NCBI RefSeq assembly: GCF_000719285.1
Contig: NZ_JOFS01000022.1
Location: forward strand, 54,715-118,714
Origin: Streptomyces bicolor
Lineage (GTDB): Bacteria; Actinomycetota; Actinomycetes; Streptomycetales; Streptomycetaceae
DNA: 64,000 nt
Reading direction: 5' to 3'
A program made the translations under genes and the position numbers. Shown piece by piece: positions 41,969 to 51,235 of this stretch. Within the stretch, counting starts at the first letter, position 1, and the number at the start of each line of letters is the position of its first letter. The notes beneath the pieces are model-generated. The model saw only the letters and a list, made by a program, of their open reading frames with translations, did no database searches and had not been told where the DNA came from.

Positions 41969-42277
41969 TCAGTCCCGCCCGCCCTTCTCGCTGACCGGCC
42001 ACACGCCCGTGGAGCGTTCGATGGCCTTCGCGCCCGTACGGTCGGCCAGGCTTCGGGCCACCGCGAACAGGGCGCCCTGGACCGCGGCCGCCAGCAGGAT
42101 CTCCCCCCAGCCGCGGTCCCGGTCCAGTGCGTCGGGGGCGTCCTCCTCGTGCCGTATCGCCATCCAGGTCTTGCGGAAGGCGAGCCCCGCCAGCCAGCCA
42201 CTCGACCAGCCGAGCGCGAATCCCATGGGCTTGTAGGCGAGGGGGAGCTTCAGCTTCTTCTTGGTCCTCTTGGCCAC
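41969..42277 (-). CDS. DUF4235 membrane protein
   Basis: The protein has 102 residues. Its N-terminus is basic (KRTKKKLKL). Two hydrophobic segments follow (ALGWSSGWLAGLAF and EILLAAAVQGALFAVARSLAD), with the acidic loop RHEEDAPDALDRD between them, as in actinobacterial DUF4235 proteins of unknown role. It begins immediately upstream of the glutathionyl-hydroquinone reductase gene end and is on the same strand, 16 bases downstream of it. Confidence 0.8.
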   Translation of the reverse strand: MAKRTKKKLKLPLAYKPMGFALGWSSGWLAGLAFRKTWMAIRHEEDAPDALDRDRGWGEILLAAAVQGALFAVARSLADRTGAKAIERSTGVWPVSEKGGRD

Positions 42278-42293
42278 GTGCGCCTCCTTGATG

Positions 42294-43310
42294 TCAGGGC
42301 CGCCCCCGAGCAGGGACGTCCTCGGCCTGCGGAACCGGCCCGGGCGGCGTGCCGTCGCCGAACGGCCTGCCGCCCAGCTCCTGGCGGTGGTGCGGGGTCA
42401 GCCAGCCCGACAGATCCGGCCCGAGGGGGACGATGCCGGTCGGGTTGATGCCGCTGTGCACCCGGTAGTAGTGCCGCTTGATGTGGTCGAAGTCGACGGT
42501 GTCACCGAATCCGGGCGTCTGGCAGAGGTCGCGGACGTACGCCCACAGCACCTTGTTCTCCGTCAGCTTCCAGCGGTTGCACTTGAAGTGGCCGTGATAG
42601 ACGGCGTCGAAGCGGACCAGCGTGGTGAACAGCCGGATGTCCGCCTCGGTGATCGTGTCGCCGACCAGATAACGCCGCCCGGCCAGCCGCTCCGCCAGCA
42701 GCTCCAGCCGCCGGAAGAGCCGCCCGTACGCCTCCTCGTACTCCTCCTGCCCGGTGGCGAACCCCGCCCGGTACACACCGTTGTTGACGTCCTCGTAGAC
42801 GTCCGCCATGACGGCGTCGATCTCGTCCCGCAGCGCCTTCGGGTAGAGATCGGGCGCCCCCTCGCGGTGCAGGGCCGTCCACTCGGTGGCGAGGTCGAGC
42901 GTGATCCGCTGGTAGTCGTTGGTGACCAGCCTGCCGCTGGGCACGTCCACGATCGCGGGGACGCTGACACCGCCCGGGTAGTCGGTCTCCCGCCGGTCGT
43001 AGGCCTCGCTGAGGAAGCGGATGCCGAGCACCGGGTCGCGGCCGTCGGGGTCCAGGGTGAAGCGCCAGCTGCGGTCGTCCTGGATCGGGTCGGCGATCGC
43101 CAGCGACAGGGCGTCCTCCAGGCCGAGCAGCCGCCGGGAGATCACCGCCCGGCTCGCCCACGGGCAGGCACGGCTGACCACCAGACGGTAGCGGCCCGCC
43201 GCCACCGGCCAGCTGTCCCGGCCGTCCGCGGTGATCCGGTCCGTGAAGTGGGCCCTCGACCGCTGGAACGACTTCCTGCCGTAAGCGGTGTTGCCCCCGC
43301 CGCTCATCAT
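42294..43310 (-). CDS. Glutathionyl-hydroquinone reductase-like (Xi-class GST) protein
   Basis: The protein has 338 residues. The thioredoxin-like domain contains RLVVSRACPWASRAVISRRLLGLEDAL, where Cys of CPWA is the catalytic residue that takes the thiol from quinone conjugates. The C-terminal helical domain has VNNGVYRAGFATGQEEYEEAY and RFDAVYHGHFKCNRW, hallmarks of the Xi-class/YqjG family. Actinomycetes lack glutathione, so the physiological thiol is likely mycothiol, an inference. GGAGGAG precedes the ATG pair. It is divergent from the cation diffusion facilitator gene. Confidence 0.87.
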   Translation of the reverse strand: MMSGGGNTAYGRKSFQRSRAHFTDRITADGRDSWPVAAGRYRLVVSRACPWASRAVISRRLLGLEDALSLAIADPIQDDRSWRFTLDPDGRDPVLGIRFLSEAYDRRETDYPGGVSVPAIVDVPSGRLVTNDYQRITLDLATEWTALHREGAPDLYPKALRDEIDAVMADVYEDVNNGVYRAGFATGQEEYEEAYGRLFRRLELLAERLAGRRYLVGDTITEADIRLFTTLVRFDAVYHGHFKCNRWKLTENKVLWAYVRDLCQTPGFGDTVDFDHIKRHYYRVHSGINPTGIVPLGPDLSGWLTPHHRQELGGRPFGDGTPPGPVPQAEDVPARGRP

Positions 43311-43412
43311 CGCGCTCCTCCCTGCCGTACACCGGTTTCCCAGGCACACCGAGTCCCCCGATTTCCGCCGACGGCACGGAGTGATCCGCGTCGACCCGGG
43401 CAATCGGATTCG

Positions 43413-44384
43413 ATGAGCAGGACGACGGAAGCACCCAGGACGGACCGCAGGACGCAGGTCACCGTCCTCGTGGCCCTCGCGGCCAACCTCGTGATCGCCC
43501 TCGCCAAGACGGTCGGCGGACTCCTCGCGAACTCGCCGGCTCTGCTGTCGGAGGCGGCGCACTCCGTGGCGGACGGCATGAACGAGATCTTCCTGCTGGC
43601 CTCGCTGCGCCGCAGCCGCCGTCCCGCCGACGCACGCCACCCCTTCGGCTACGGCAAGGAACGCTTCTTCTGGTCGCTGCTCGCGGCCGTCGGCATCTTC
43701 GTGATGGGCGGCTGCTTCTCCTTCTTCCAGGGCTTCGAGGCGCTGCACGCCGGCGCCCAGGAGCAGTTCGGCGGCTACGCGGCGGGCATGATCGTGCTCG
43801 GCGTCGCCTTCGCCGCCGAGGGAGCCTCCCTGGTGCGGGCCCTGCATCAGGTGCGCCGGCAGGGCGGACTCGTGGACGGTCTGCGCGACCCCGCCCTGCG
43901 CACGGTCGTCGCCGAGGACGCCACGGCGGTGCTCGGCGTGACCCTCGCCTTCACGGGCATGGCGCTGCACATGGTGACCGGGCACGTCGTCTGGGAGGCG
44001 TCCGCCTCGTTCGCGATCGGCGCGCTCCTCGTGTACGTCGCCTACCGGCTGGGGCGTGAGGCCCGCGACCAGCTGATCGGGGAGGCCGCCGCCCCGGAGA
44101 CCGACGCCGCGATCCGTGCCCTGCTGGAGGCGCAGCCGGAGATCGACAGCGTGGAGGCGCTCTTCACGATGAAGACGGGCCTGGAGACGGCTCTGGTGGC
44201 GGCCCGGGTCGATCTCGTGCCCGGGATCGACAGCGAACGGGTGGAGGAGGTCGCCGTGCGCATCAAGCGGTCCATCGGCCGCGCCGTCGCCGAGGCGGAC
44301 CAGATCTTCCTCGACGTGACGGAGCGCTCCGCCCGCGAGGCGCAGGGAAGCCCCGCCGCGACGGGGGAACGCGGCGGGGCCTGA
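43413..44384 (+). CDS. Cation diffusion facilitator (CDF) family transporter
   Basis: The protein has 323 residues with six predicted helices: VTVLVALAANLVIALAKTVGGLL, then the metal-site motif SEAAHSVADGMNE, GKERFFWSLLAAVGIFVMGGCFSFF, a fourth helix at GMIVLGVAFAAEG, VVAEDATAVLGVTLAFTGMALH with the second metal motif, and a C-terminal cytoplasmic ferredoxin-like domain. CDF proteins export zinc, iron or other divalent metals in exchange for protons. The metal cannot be assigned. A perfect 10-bp hairpin covers the 3' end of the gene. Confidence 0.88.
   Translation: MSRTTEAPRTDRRTQVTVLVALAANLVIALAKTVGGLLANSPALLSEAAHSVADGMNEIFLLASLRRSRRPADARHPFGYGKERFFWSLLAAVGIFVMGGCFSFFQGFEALHAGAQEQFGGYAAGMIVLGVAFAAEGASLVRALHQVRRQGGLVDGLRDPALRTVVAEDATAVLGVTLAFTGMALHMVTGHVVWEASASFAIGALLVYVAYRLGREARDQLIGEAAAPETDAAIRALLEAQPEIDSVEALFTMKTGLETALVAARVDLVPGIDSERVEEVAVRIKRSIGRAVAEADQIFLDVTERSAREAQGSPAATGERGGA
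44350..44380. terminator. Hairpin overlapping the CDF stop
   Basis: GCCCCGCCGC, 11 bases, GCGGCGGGGC: a perfect 10-bp stem ending one base before the CDF stop codon. It likely acts as a terminator at the boundary with the convergent reductase gene. Confidence 0.55.
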
Positions 44385-44471
44385 CGCACGTGTGCCCGGC
44401 GGTCGCCGGTTCATGCGTCCCCGGGAAGAAAAAGTTTCCGAAGGCGCGGCCGGCTCCCTCCGGAACGCCGG

Positions 44472-44921
44472 TCAGTCCTCGTCGACCGGCTCCAGCACGA
44501 AGACCGGGATCACCCGGTCCGTCTTCTCCTGGTAGTCCGCGTAGGGCGGGTACGCCGCGACGGCCCGCTCCCACCACTCGTCCTTCTCCGCGCCGGTGAC
44601 CTCGCGGGCCTTCATGTCCCGCAGCTCAGTGCCGTCCCGGAGCTCGACACGGGGGTCGGCCTTGACGTTGTGGTACCAGACGGGGTGCTTGGGCGCACCG
44701 CCGAGCGAGGCCACCGCGGCGTAGCGCCCCTCGTGCTCGACGCGCATCAGGGGCGTCTTGCGGAGCTTGCCGCTCCGGGCACCGCGGGTCGTGAGCAGGA
44801 TGACGGGCATCCCCGTGTTCATGAGGGTCGTGCCCTCGGTGCCGCCGGAGCTCTCGTACAACTCCACCTGGTCACGTACCCACTTGGTCGGGCTGGGCTC
44901 GTACTCGCCCTCGAGAGGCAT
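44472..44921 (-). CDS. F420-dependent nitroreductase-family (DDN-like) protein
   Basis: The protein has 149 residues. It matches the deazaflavin-dependent nitroreductase group: [57 protein letters not shown], with the F420-phosphate-binding Lys/Arg residues and the SxGG block. Related enzymes reduce quinones and nitroimidazoles in mycobacteria. F420 use is expected in this genus. It is convergent with the CDF gene. Confidence 0.88.
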   Translation of the reverse strand: MPLEGEYEPSPTKWVRDQVELYESSGGTEGTTLMNTGMPVILLTTRGARSGKLRKTPLMRVEHEGRYAAVASLGGAPKHPVWYHNVKADPRVELRDGTELRDMKAREVTGAEKDEWWERAVAAYPPYADYQEKTDRVIPVFVLEPVDED

Positions 44922-45000
44922 GGCATCGGTCCCATCGTCGTGTCGTGGTCCTGACTGACACGGTCCTCAACACCGGCACGCGCGAGAATCATCCTGCCGC

Positions 45001-45651
45001 CTACCGCACCAGCATCCGCACGGCCAGCGCCAGGATCACCGCGCTCGACACCAGCGCCGTGACCAACCGCCCCCGGTTCCCCGTCAGTACCCGTCCCAGC
45101 AGCGCCCCGCCCCCGGCGAGCAGCAGCTGCCAGCTGGCCGACGCCGCGAACGCGGCCAGCACGAACACGCCCTGTTCCAGGGGCCGTACGGCGTCGGTCG
45201 CATGGGTGCCGAGGACGAGGGCCGCGAAGTAGATCACGGTGGTGGGGTTGAGCAGGGTGATGCCCAGCAGCGTCAGGTAGGCGCGGGCCGGGCTCGGGGG
45301 CGGGGGAGTGGAGCGGGTGGCGATCCGGTGGCCGCGGTAGTGGCGTACGGCGATGACCGCGCCTCGTACCGCGAGGACCGCCAGCACCAGGGCGGAGGCC
45401 CAGCGCAGCGGCACCAGGACCGGACGCAGCGCGGCGGCGAGAGCGGAGCCGCCGAGGGTGGCCACCAGGGCGTAGAGCCAGTCGGCGGTCGCGACGCCGA
45501 GCGCGGCGCAGACCCCGGTCCGCAGGGACGTACGGGCGGTGAGGGAGACGAGGTAGGTCGCGACCGCGCCGACCGGGACGGCGATGCCGTAGCCCGCGAG
45601 CAGTCCCGCGACGAGCGCGGCGGTCACGACGTGGGAAGCGTGGGCCTCCAC
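45001..45651 (-). CDS. LysE-family amino acid exporter
   Basis: The protein has 216 residues, normal for the family. It has about six membrane helices, including ALVAGLLAGYGIAVPVGAVATYLV near the start and ALVAGLL/LYALVATLGGSALAAAL later, with LTLLGITLLNPTTVIYFAALVLG as the conserved central block. LysE proteins export basic or other amino acids. The GTG at 45651 is the first plausible start in this frame; no ribosome site is seen, so the start is uncertain. Confidence 0.75.
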   Translation of the reverse strand: MEAHASHVVTAALVAGLLAGYGIAVPVGAVATYLVSLTARTSLRTGVCAALGVATADWLYALVATLGGSALAAALRPVLVPLRWASALVLAVLAVRGAVIAVRHYRGHRIATRSTPPPPSPARAYLTLLGITLLNPTTVIYFAALVLGTHATDAVRPLEQGVFVLAAFAASASWQLLLAGGGALLGRVLTGNRGRLVTALVSSAVILALAVRMLVR

Positions 45652-45964
45652 GGTCGGCCGGACTGCTGCTGGGACCGCGCGGCGGGAACGGCGACGGTCA
45701 GCGGCAGGAAGGCGATGGTCGTAGGCATGGCCGGATTCTGCGGGTGGCGGGCGCCCGCCGACAAGCGAATTTCTCCGCTGTCTCCACAGAGCAGGCCGGA
45801 CGCCCCCGAGGGCGGAGCGACGTCGGCGTGACCGAAGCTCTGTGCGACCATCCCCGGCCAGATTGCCCATACGCCTGATCTGGCCGAACTTGGCATCCCG
45901 CTGTAGATGCCCCAGGCATCTAATGAAGATCGGCACGACGCACCCTTCGTCTGCGAGGTCTTCC
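45652..45964. other. 313-base region without a clear gene
   Basis: Between the LysE start and the CYP105-like gene there is no convincing coding frame. It contains a perfect 14-bp palindrome GGCGGGCGCCCGCC (45746..45759) and, before the P450, the presumed promoter region with GAGG six bases before the ATG. A short frame starting at 45728 on the minus strand is judged spurious. Confidence 0.6.
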
Positions 45965-47173
45965 ATGACGGACATGACGGAATCGCATACCGTCGCCTTC
46001 CCCCAGAACCGCACCTGTCCGTACCACCCACCCACGGCCTACGACCCGCTGCGCGACACCCGCCCGTTGGCCCGCGTGCGGCTCTACGACGGCCGTCTCG
46101 TATGGATGGTCACCGGGCACACCCTCGCCCGCACCCTGCTGGCCGACCCGCGCCTGTCCACCGATCCCAACCGTCCCGAATTCCCCGCGACCAACGCCCG
46201 GTTCGCGGAGATCCGCCGCCGGAAGACCGCGCTGCTCGGCGTCGACGACCCCGAACACCGCGTCCAGCGGCGGATGATGATCCCCAGCTTCACCCTCAAG
46301 CGCGCTGCCGAACTGCGCCCGCGGATCCAGCAGATCGTGGACGAGCGGATCGACGCGATGGTCGCCCAGGGGCCGCCCGCCGAGCTGGTGAGCGCGTTCG
46401 CCCTGCCCGTGCCGTCGATGGTGATCTGCGCCCTGCTCGGCGTCCCCTACGCGGACCACGAGTTCTTCGAGGGCCAGTCCCGCCGGCTGCTGCGCGGGCC
46501 GACGGCCGCCGACTCCATGGACGCGCGCGCCCGTATGGAGAGCTACTTCGAGGAGCTGATCGACCGCAAGCAGAAGCAGGCGGAGGTGTCCGACGGCGTC
46601 CTGGGTGAACTCGTCCGCGAGCGGCTGCGCGACGGTGAGCTGGACCGGGAGGAGCTCATCGCCATGGCGATCATCTTGCTGGTCGCCGGCCACGAGACGA
46701 CCGCCAACATGATCTCCCTCGGTACCTACACGCTCCTCCAGCACCCCGACAGCCTGGCCGAGTTGCGCGCCGACCCGGGGCTGCTGCCCGCCGCGGTCGA
46801 CGAGCTCATGCGGATGCTGTCGATCGCTGACGGGCTGCTGCGGGTCGCCGTCGAGGACATCGAGGTGGCCGGCGAGACAATCCGGGCGGGTGACGGTGTG
46901 GTCTTCTCGACGTCGGTCATCAACCGCGACGAGGCCGTGTACGCCGACCCGGACACCCTGGACTGGCACCGTCCGGCCCGTCACCACGTCGCCTTCGGTT
47001 TCGGCATCCACCAGTGCCTCGGCCAGAACCTGGCCCGCGCCGAGATGGAGATCGCCCTGCACACCCTCTTCGAGAGGCTGCCCACCCTGCGCCTTGCCGT
47101 CCCTGCGGAGGAAATCCCCTTCAAACCCGGCGACACGATCCAGGGGATGCTGGAACTCCCCGTGACCTGGTAA
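45965..47173 (+). CDS. CYP105-like cytochrome P450
   Basis: The protein has 402 residues. It resembles the CYP105 family: N-terminal [14 protein letters not shown], the helix [18 protein letters not shown]-helix [12 protein letters not shown], an intact K-helix DELMR (ExxR), and the haem loop [26 protein letters not shown]105 enzymes hydroxylate xenobiotics and natural products and use an adjacent ferredoxin. The 3Fe-4S ferredoxin gene begins 12 bases downstream. GAGG lies six bases before the ATG. No ferredoxin reductase is nearby. Confidence 0.92.
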   Translation: MTDMTESHTVAFPQNRTCPYHPPTAYDPLRDTRPLARVRLYDGRLVWMVTGHTLARTLLADPRLSTDPNRPEFPATNARFAEIRRRKTALLGVDDPEHRVQRRMMIPSFTLKRAAELRPRIQQIVDERIDAMVAQGPPAELVSAFALPVPSMVICALLGVPYADHEFFEGQSRRLLRGPTAADSMDARARMESYFEELIDRKQKQAEVSDGVLGELVRERLRDGELDREELIAMAIILLVAGHETTANMISLGTYTLLQHPDSLAELRADPGLLPAAVDELMRMLSIADGLLRVAVEDIEVAGETIRAGDGVVFSTSVINRDEAVYADPDTLDWHRPARHHVAFGFGIHQCLGQNLARAEMEIALHTLFERLPTLRLAVPAEEIPFKPGDTIQGMLELPVTW

Positions 47174-47185
47174 GAGGCTCCGGTC

Positions 47186-47416
47186 ATGCACAACGAAACG
47201 CACGAATCAGAACATATCCACATCGACATCGACCATGACCGCTGTATCGGCGCCGGCCAGTGCGCCCTGGCCGCCCCGTCCGTCTTCACCCAGGACGACG
47301 ACGGTTTCAGCGCCCTGCTCCCGGGCCGGGAGGACGGCGGCGGCGACCCGATGGTGCGGGAGGCCGCCCGGGCCTGCCCGGTGAGCGCCATCACCGTGTC
47401 GGACGCGGGGAGCTGA
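47186..47416 (+). CDS. 3Fe-4S ferredoxin, partner of the CYP105-like P450
   Basis: The protein has 76 residues. The cluster Cys residues sit in [18 protein letters not shown] and ARACPVSAI, with the Cys spacing (CxxxxxC ... CP) of Streptomyces P450-associated [3Fe-4S] ferredoxins. It passes electrons from a ferredoxin reductase encoded elsewhere to the P450. It starts 12 bases after the P450 stop and forms an operon with it, ended by a strong hairpin. Confidence 0.92.
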   Translation: MHNETHESEHIHIDIDHDRCIGAGQCALAAPSVFTQDDDGFSALLPGREDGGGDPMVREAARACPVSAITVSDAGS

Positions 47417-47435
47417 CGGAGGGTCCGTCTCTCGA

Positions 47436-47464
47436 CCCCGGTGGCCGGCTCACGGCCACCGGGG
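47436..47464. terminator. Hairpin between convergent ferredoxin and TetR genes
   Basis: CCCCGGTGGCC, seven bases, GGCCACCGGGG: a perfect 11-bp stem 19 bases after the ferredoxin stop and eight before the TetR stop. It is likely a bidirectional terminator. Confidence 0.65.
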
Positions 47465-47471
47465 CCCGCCC

Positions 47472-48023
47472 TCAGCGCGCCGCCACCAGCGACCGCGCCG
47501 CCTCCCGCGCCTCGGTCGCCGGTCGCGTACCGCCCGTTATCCCCGCGGTGACCATGGCGCCCTCGGCCAGCAGATACAGCGGACCGGTCAGCGCGTCGGG
47601 CAGCCCGGCCCCGGCCACCAGCGAGGCGAGATAGTCACGGAACGCGCGCTTGTGCGCCCGCACCTGCTCCGCGACCCGCTCCGACCGGGCGCCCAACTCG
47701 CCGTACGAGTTGATCCAGGCGCACCCGCGGAAGTCCGCCTCGCCGAACCACTCCTCCAGCCAGTCGAAGACGGCCAGGATCCGCCGTTCGGGATCCGGCT
47801 GCCGCTCCACGTACTCGGCGAGCCGCCCGCGCCAGCGCACGTCGCGCCGCTCCAGATACGCCTCGACCAGGTGCTCCTTCGCCGGGAAGAGCTGATAGAG
47901 CCGCTTGAGCGAGACCCCGGACGCGCCCCGGATGTCGTCCATGCCGACGGACTGGATGCCGCGCCCGTAGAACAGGCTCTCCGCGGCGTCCAGTGCCTGC
48001 TCCCGGGCGGTTGCGCTGTCCAT
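47472..48023 (-). CDS. TetR-family regulator with two flanking operators
   Basis: The protein has 183 residues. The N-terminal DNA-binding region contains [45 protein letters not shown]. The C-terminal part fits a TetR ligand domain of the AcrR type. It is divergent from the DUF1348 gene, and the region between them holds two perfect palindromes with matching AGAACG half-sites, strongly suggesting autoregulation and control of that gene. Confidence 0.9.
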   Translation of the reverse strand: MDSATAREQALDAAESLFYGRGIQSVGMDDIRGASGVSLKRLYQLFPAKEHLVEAYLERRDVRWRGRLAEYVERQPDPERRILAVFDWLEEWFGEADFRGCAWINSYGELGARSERVAEQVRAHKRAFRDYLASLVAGAGLPDALTGPLYLLAEGAMVTAGITGGTRPATEAREAARSLVAAR

Positions 48024-48043
48024 GTACGACCTCTCCTTGACGC

Positions 48044-48059
48044 GAGAACGAGCGTTCTC
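48044..48059. promoter_or_regulatory. Probable TetR operator 1
   Basis: GAGAACG, two bases, CGTTCTC: a perfect palindrome 20 bases upstream of the TetR start. It shares arms with operator 2, whose centre is 36 bases away. Confidence 0.75.
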
Positions 48060-48078
48060 CTACGGTAGCAGTCATGCT

Positions 48079-48096
48079 GGAGAACGCACGTTCTCC
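48079..48096. promoter_or_regulatory. Probable TetR operator 2
   Basis: GGAGAACG, two bases, CGTTCTCC: a perfect palindrome 36 bases before the DUF1348 gene start. With operator 1 it defines the motif GAGAACG-N2-CGTTCTC. Confidence 0.75.
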
Positions 48097-48132
48097 CCTG
48101 CTGCCGCCACCATTTCGGCCCCGGAGGACGAC

Positions 48133-48591
48133 ATGACCGACCGCCCGCCCCTGCCGCCGTTCACCCGCGAGACCGCCGCACAGAAGGTGCAGGCCGCCGA
48201 GGACGCGTGGAACACCCGCGACCCGCACAGGGTCGCCCTCGCCTACTCCGAGGACTCGGTGTGGCGCAACCGGGACACCTTCGTCACCGGCCGCGCCGAG
48301 ATCGCCGAGTTCCTCACCGCGAAGTGGGCCCGGGAGCGGGAGTACGCGCTGCGCAAGGACCTGTGGGCCTTCGACGGCAACCGCATCGCGGTCCGCTTCC
48401 AGTACGAGTGCCGGGACGCCGAGGGCCAGTGGTGGCGGGCGTACGGCAACGAGCTGTGGGAGTTCGACGAGCACGGGCTGATGACCCGGCGTGAGGCGAG
48501 CATCAACGACGTGCCGATCGAGGAGAAGGAGCGCCGGATCCCGGGGTCGCGCCCCGAGTCCGAGCGAGGGCTGTCCTTCCCCCTTCAGTAG
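48133..48591 (+). CDS. DUF1348/NTF2-like protein
   Basis: The protein has 152 residues. It has the NTF2-like alpha+beta cone fold pattern of DUF1348: [79 protein letters not shown] and [10 protein letters not shown]. The role of the family is unknown; stress or detoxification is likely given its TetR control. GGAGG lies five bases before the ATG. Confidence 0.87.
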   Translation: MTDRPPLPPFTRETAAQKVQAAEDAWNTRDPHRVALAYSEDSVWRNRDTFVTGRAEIAEFLTAKWAREREYALRKDLWAFDGNRIAVRFQYECRDAEGQWWRAYGNELWEFDEHGLMTRREASINDVPIEEKERRIPGSRPESERGLSFPLQ

Positions 48592-48600
48592 GGTTCCGGC

Positions 48601-49119
48601 GTGACCGAACAGGACGAGACACCGCCCTTCCTCTACGTCGTGGTCTGCGGCGCCGGCGTCGCCGCGGACGTCGGCAAGCTGATCACGGCCGCACAGGAAC
48701 GGGAGTGGCACGTCGGGGTCATCGCGACACCGACCGCCATGAACGGCTTCTTCGACACGGCCGCCGTCGAGGCCCAGACCGGCTGTCCGATCCGCTCCGC
48801 CTGGCGCCGCCCGGGCGAGCCGCGGCCCTTCCCGGAGCCGGACGCGGTCGTGGTCGCCCCGGCCACCTTCAACACGATCAACAAGTGGGCGGCCGGCATC
48901 GCCGACACCCTCGCCGTGGCGACGCTGTGCGAGGCATCCGGCCAGGGCATCCCGATCGGCGTCCTGACCTGCGTCTCCGACGCGCTCGCCGGCCATCCCG
49001 CCTACCAGGACAGCCTGATACGGCTGCGGGGGATGGGCGTGCGGTTCGGCTACCCGTACCAGGGCGCGGACGGCGAGGAGTTCGGCTGGGAGCGGGCCCT
49101 GGACCTGCTGGAGCGGTGA
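48601..49119 (+). CDS. Flavoprotein of the HFCD/PPC-decarboxylase-like family
   Basis: The protein has 172 residues, starting at GTG. It has the Rossmann-type flavoprotein pattern: LYVVVCGAGVAADVGKLITAAQEREWHVGVIATPTAMNGF and PDAVVVAPATFNTINKWAAGIADTLAVATL, which resembles phosphopantothenoylcysteine decarboxylase and epidermin-type FMN proteins. It starts ten bases after the DUF1348 gene and is probably co-transcribed under TetR control. Substrate unknown. Confidence 0.83.
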   Translation: MTEQDETPPFLYVVVCGAGVAADVGKLITAAQEREWHVGVIATPTAMNGFFDTAAVEAQTGCPIRSAWRRPGEPRPFPEPDAVVVAPATFNTINKWAAGIADTLAVATLCEASGQGIPIGVLTCVSDALAGHPAYQDSLIRLRGMGVRFGYPYQGADGEEFGWERALDLLER

Positions 49120-49366
49120 CCCGGCCCCCGACAAAGGGGTCCCGGGTCACCGCCGCATGGCCGTTGTCGCGCCGATTGTTGTGCGCGTAGTGGACGACCA
49201 GCACATAGTGGCCGGAGCGGGGCGCGTCCAGCGTGAACCCTGCCGCGCACGCCCGGTGTGCTGCTGATCCGGCTTGATTCGCGGAGCGCGGCGTGAAAGC
49301 AGGGGTCGGCGGACGAGACCACGTACGCTCCCCCTGGAACCCACCCCGAAGGCAGGAGCAGCAACG

Positions 49367-50335
49367 ATGCAGTACGTGAAGCTCGGTTCGACGGGCCTGG
49401 ACGTGTCGCGGATCTGTCTGGGCTGCATGACCTACGGGCTCCCCGACCGCGGCGTGCACGAGTGGACCCTCGACGAGGAGGCGTCGCGGCCGCTGATCCG
49501 GCAGGCGCTGGACGCCGGGATCACCTTCTTCGACACCGCCAACGTCTACTCCGACGGCACCAGCGAGGAGATCGTCGGCAAGGCACTGCGCGACTTCGCC
49601 CGCCGCGACGAGATCGTGCTCGCGACGAAGGTGAACGGCCGGATGCGGCCCGGCCCCAACGGCGCCGGCCTCTCCCGCAAGGCCATCATGACGGAGATCG
49701 ACCACAGCCTCGCCCGCCTCGGCACCGACTACGTCGACCTGTACCAGATCCACCGCTTCGACCCGCACACCCCGGTCGAGGAGACCATGGAGGCCCTGCA
49801 CGACCTGGTCAAGGCGGGCAAAGTGCGCTACATCGGGGCGAGTTCGATGTACGCCTGGCAGTTCTCCAAGATGCAGTACACGGCCGAGCGGCACGGCTGG
49901 ACCAAGTTCGTCTCGATGCAGAACTACTACAACCTCCTCTACCGCGAGGAGGAGCGCGAGATGCTGCCACTCTGCGCGGACCAGGGCGTCGGCGTGCTCC
50001 CCTGGAGCCCGCTGGCGAGGGGCCGGCTCACCCGCGACTGGGGCACGGTCACCGAACGCAGCGCGGGCGACGACTTCGGCAGTCGGCTGTACGTCGACAG
50101 CGACCGGGTAGTTGTGGACGCTGTGACCCGCGTCGCCAACGAACGCGGAGTCCCGCGCGCCCAGATCGCCCTGGCCTGGCTCCTGCACCAGAACACGGTG
50201 GCGGCCCCGATCATCGGAGCCGCCAAGCCGCACCACATAGAGGACGCGGCGGCGGCGGTCGAACTCGAGCTCACGGAGAAGGAGCTCGAGGAGCTCCAGC
50301 AGCCCTACACGCCGCATCCGATCATCGGTCACTGA
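49367..50335 (+). CDS. Aldo/keto reductase
   Basis: The protein has 322 residues, a typical length for the AKR superfamily. The start follows GGAG. Motifs in order are GSTGLDVSRICLGCMTYG, GITFFDTANVYSDGTSEEIVGKAL, the catalytic Tyr/Lys region (LATKVNGRMRPGPNG), YVDLYQIHRFD with His, and the cofactor pocket VSMQNYYNLLYREEERE. It reduces aldehydes or ketones with NADPH. A region of 247 bases upstream of the gene shows no clear additional gene, though a minus-strand frame there reads like a short protein fragment. Confidence 0.88.
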   Translation: MQYVKLGSTGLDVSRICLGCMTYGLPDRGVHEWTLDEEASRPLIRQALDAGITFFDTANVYSDGTSEEIVGKALRDFARRDEIVLATKVNGRMRPGPNGAGLSRKAIMTEIDHSLARLGTDYVDLYQIHRFDPHTPVEETMEALHDLVKAGKVRYIGASSMYAWQFSKMQYTAERHGWTKFVSMQNYYNLLYREEEREMLPLCADQGVGVLPWSPLARGRLTRDWGTVTERSAGDDFGSRLYVDSDRVVVDAVTRVANERGVPRAQIALAWLLHQNTVAAPIIGAAKPHHIEDAAAAVELELTEKELEELQQPYTPHPIIGH

Positions 50336-50350
50336 TCCTTGCGGTCATGC

Positions 50351-51172
50351 TCAGTGCGGCCCGTACGGCGCGAACTCGCTCCCGCACGGGCCCGCCCCCT
50401 CACTCTCGGCCAACGGCACACGGTCGCCACTCATCGAGAGCGTCCGGTAATACGCCCCGATCCGCTCAGCCGAACGCCCCACATAGTGACCGATGAACGA
50501 CCGGCGAAAACGATCCTTCGTACGGTTCGGCTGCGACCCGTGCACCAGACTCCCGTTGAAGAACAGAACATCCCCCGGCTCCATGTCGACGGGAACAGCC
50601 GCCAGCCCGGCCGGAGGCTCGACGTACTCCCGAGCGAACGACACGTCAGAGTCTGCCAACTCCGGGCAGAACAGATCCATCTCATGCGTGCCGGGGACGA
50701 CTTCGAGCCCCCCGTTGTCCCGGTCGATCACATCGCAGGCGATCCACGCCGCCACACACGTCCCCGGCTCCACCCGCAGATAGAAGTTGTCCTGGTGCAG
50801 CGCCTGCCCCCGCGCCCCCGGCGGCTTGAAGTAGAACATGCTCTGCGCCGCCAGCACCTCCTCACCGAGCACCGCCTCCAGCACACCGCGCAGCCGCGGA
50901 TCGAGCAGCACGCGGAGGGCCCGCTCGTCGATCTCGTGCGGGTGCATCACCCGCGGGTACGCGCTCAGCGGATCGCCGTCCGACGGGCGCGGCTCGAAGT
51001 GGCCCGGCACCGGCCCGGCCGCGTGCAGCGCCGCGAACCGGGCGCAGAGCCGGTCGATCTCGTCGGACCCGAACAGCCCGCGTACGACCGTGAAGCCGTC
51101 CTCGCGGAACTGCCGGAGACCGGCCGCGGGCAGAATGGGTGCGCCGGTGGCGCTGATGTCCGTGGCTGTCAT
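50351..51172 (-). CDS. Phytanoyl-CoA dioxygenase-family Fe(II)/2-oxoglutarate enzyme
   Basis: The protein has 273 residues. The iron ligands appear in LHQDNFY (HxD, about residue 129) and NGSLVHGSQPNRTKDRFRRSF, with the third His and the Arg for 2-oxoglutarate. It contains GGLEVVPGTHEMDLF between them. The pattern fits the PhyH family, which hydroxylates small molecules and secondary metabolites. It is convergent with the aldo/keto reductase and divergent from the AraC gene, which probably activates it. Confidence 0.88.
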   Translation of the reverse strand: MTATDISATGAPILPAAGLRQFREDGFTVVRGLFGSDEIDRLCARFAALHAAGPVPGHFEPRPSDGDPLSAYPRVMHPHEIDERALRVLLDPRLRGVLEAVLGEEVLAAQSMFYFKPPGARGQALHQDNFYLRVEPGTCVAAWIACDVIDRDNGGLEVVPGTHEMDLFCPELADSDVSFAREYVEPPAGLAAVPVDMEPGDVLFFNGSLVHGSQPNRTKDRFRRSFIGHYVGRSAERIGAYYRTLSMSGDRVPLAESEGAGPCGSEFAPYGPH

Positions 51173-51235
51173 GCGTCCACTCCTCGGTCAGGTGTCCTCG
51201 CCCCGCAACGCTAGGCCGACACGCACCACAGGAGG

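Noticed and set aside
42294..44414. Continuous minus-strand frame joining the GST-like gene with a sequence antisense to the CDF gene
   Set aside because: The part beyond 43310 has no domain and lies opposite the CDF transporter; the ribosome site at 43310 marks the true start.
45624..46031. Short minus-strand frame with a hydrophobic start at 45728
   Set aside because: It ends after 34 codons from that ATG without a domain or ribosome site; possibly a relic upstream of lysE but not supportable.
49120..49366. Minus-strand frame encoding FTLDAPRSGHYVLVVHYAH, resembling a carbohydrate-binding-type strand pair
   Set aside because: Too short, no start, and it runs into shadow sequence; could be a relic but evidence is insufficient.
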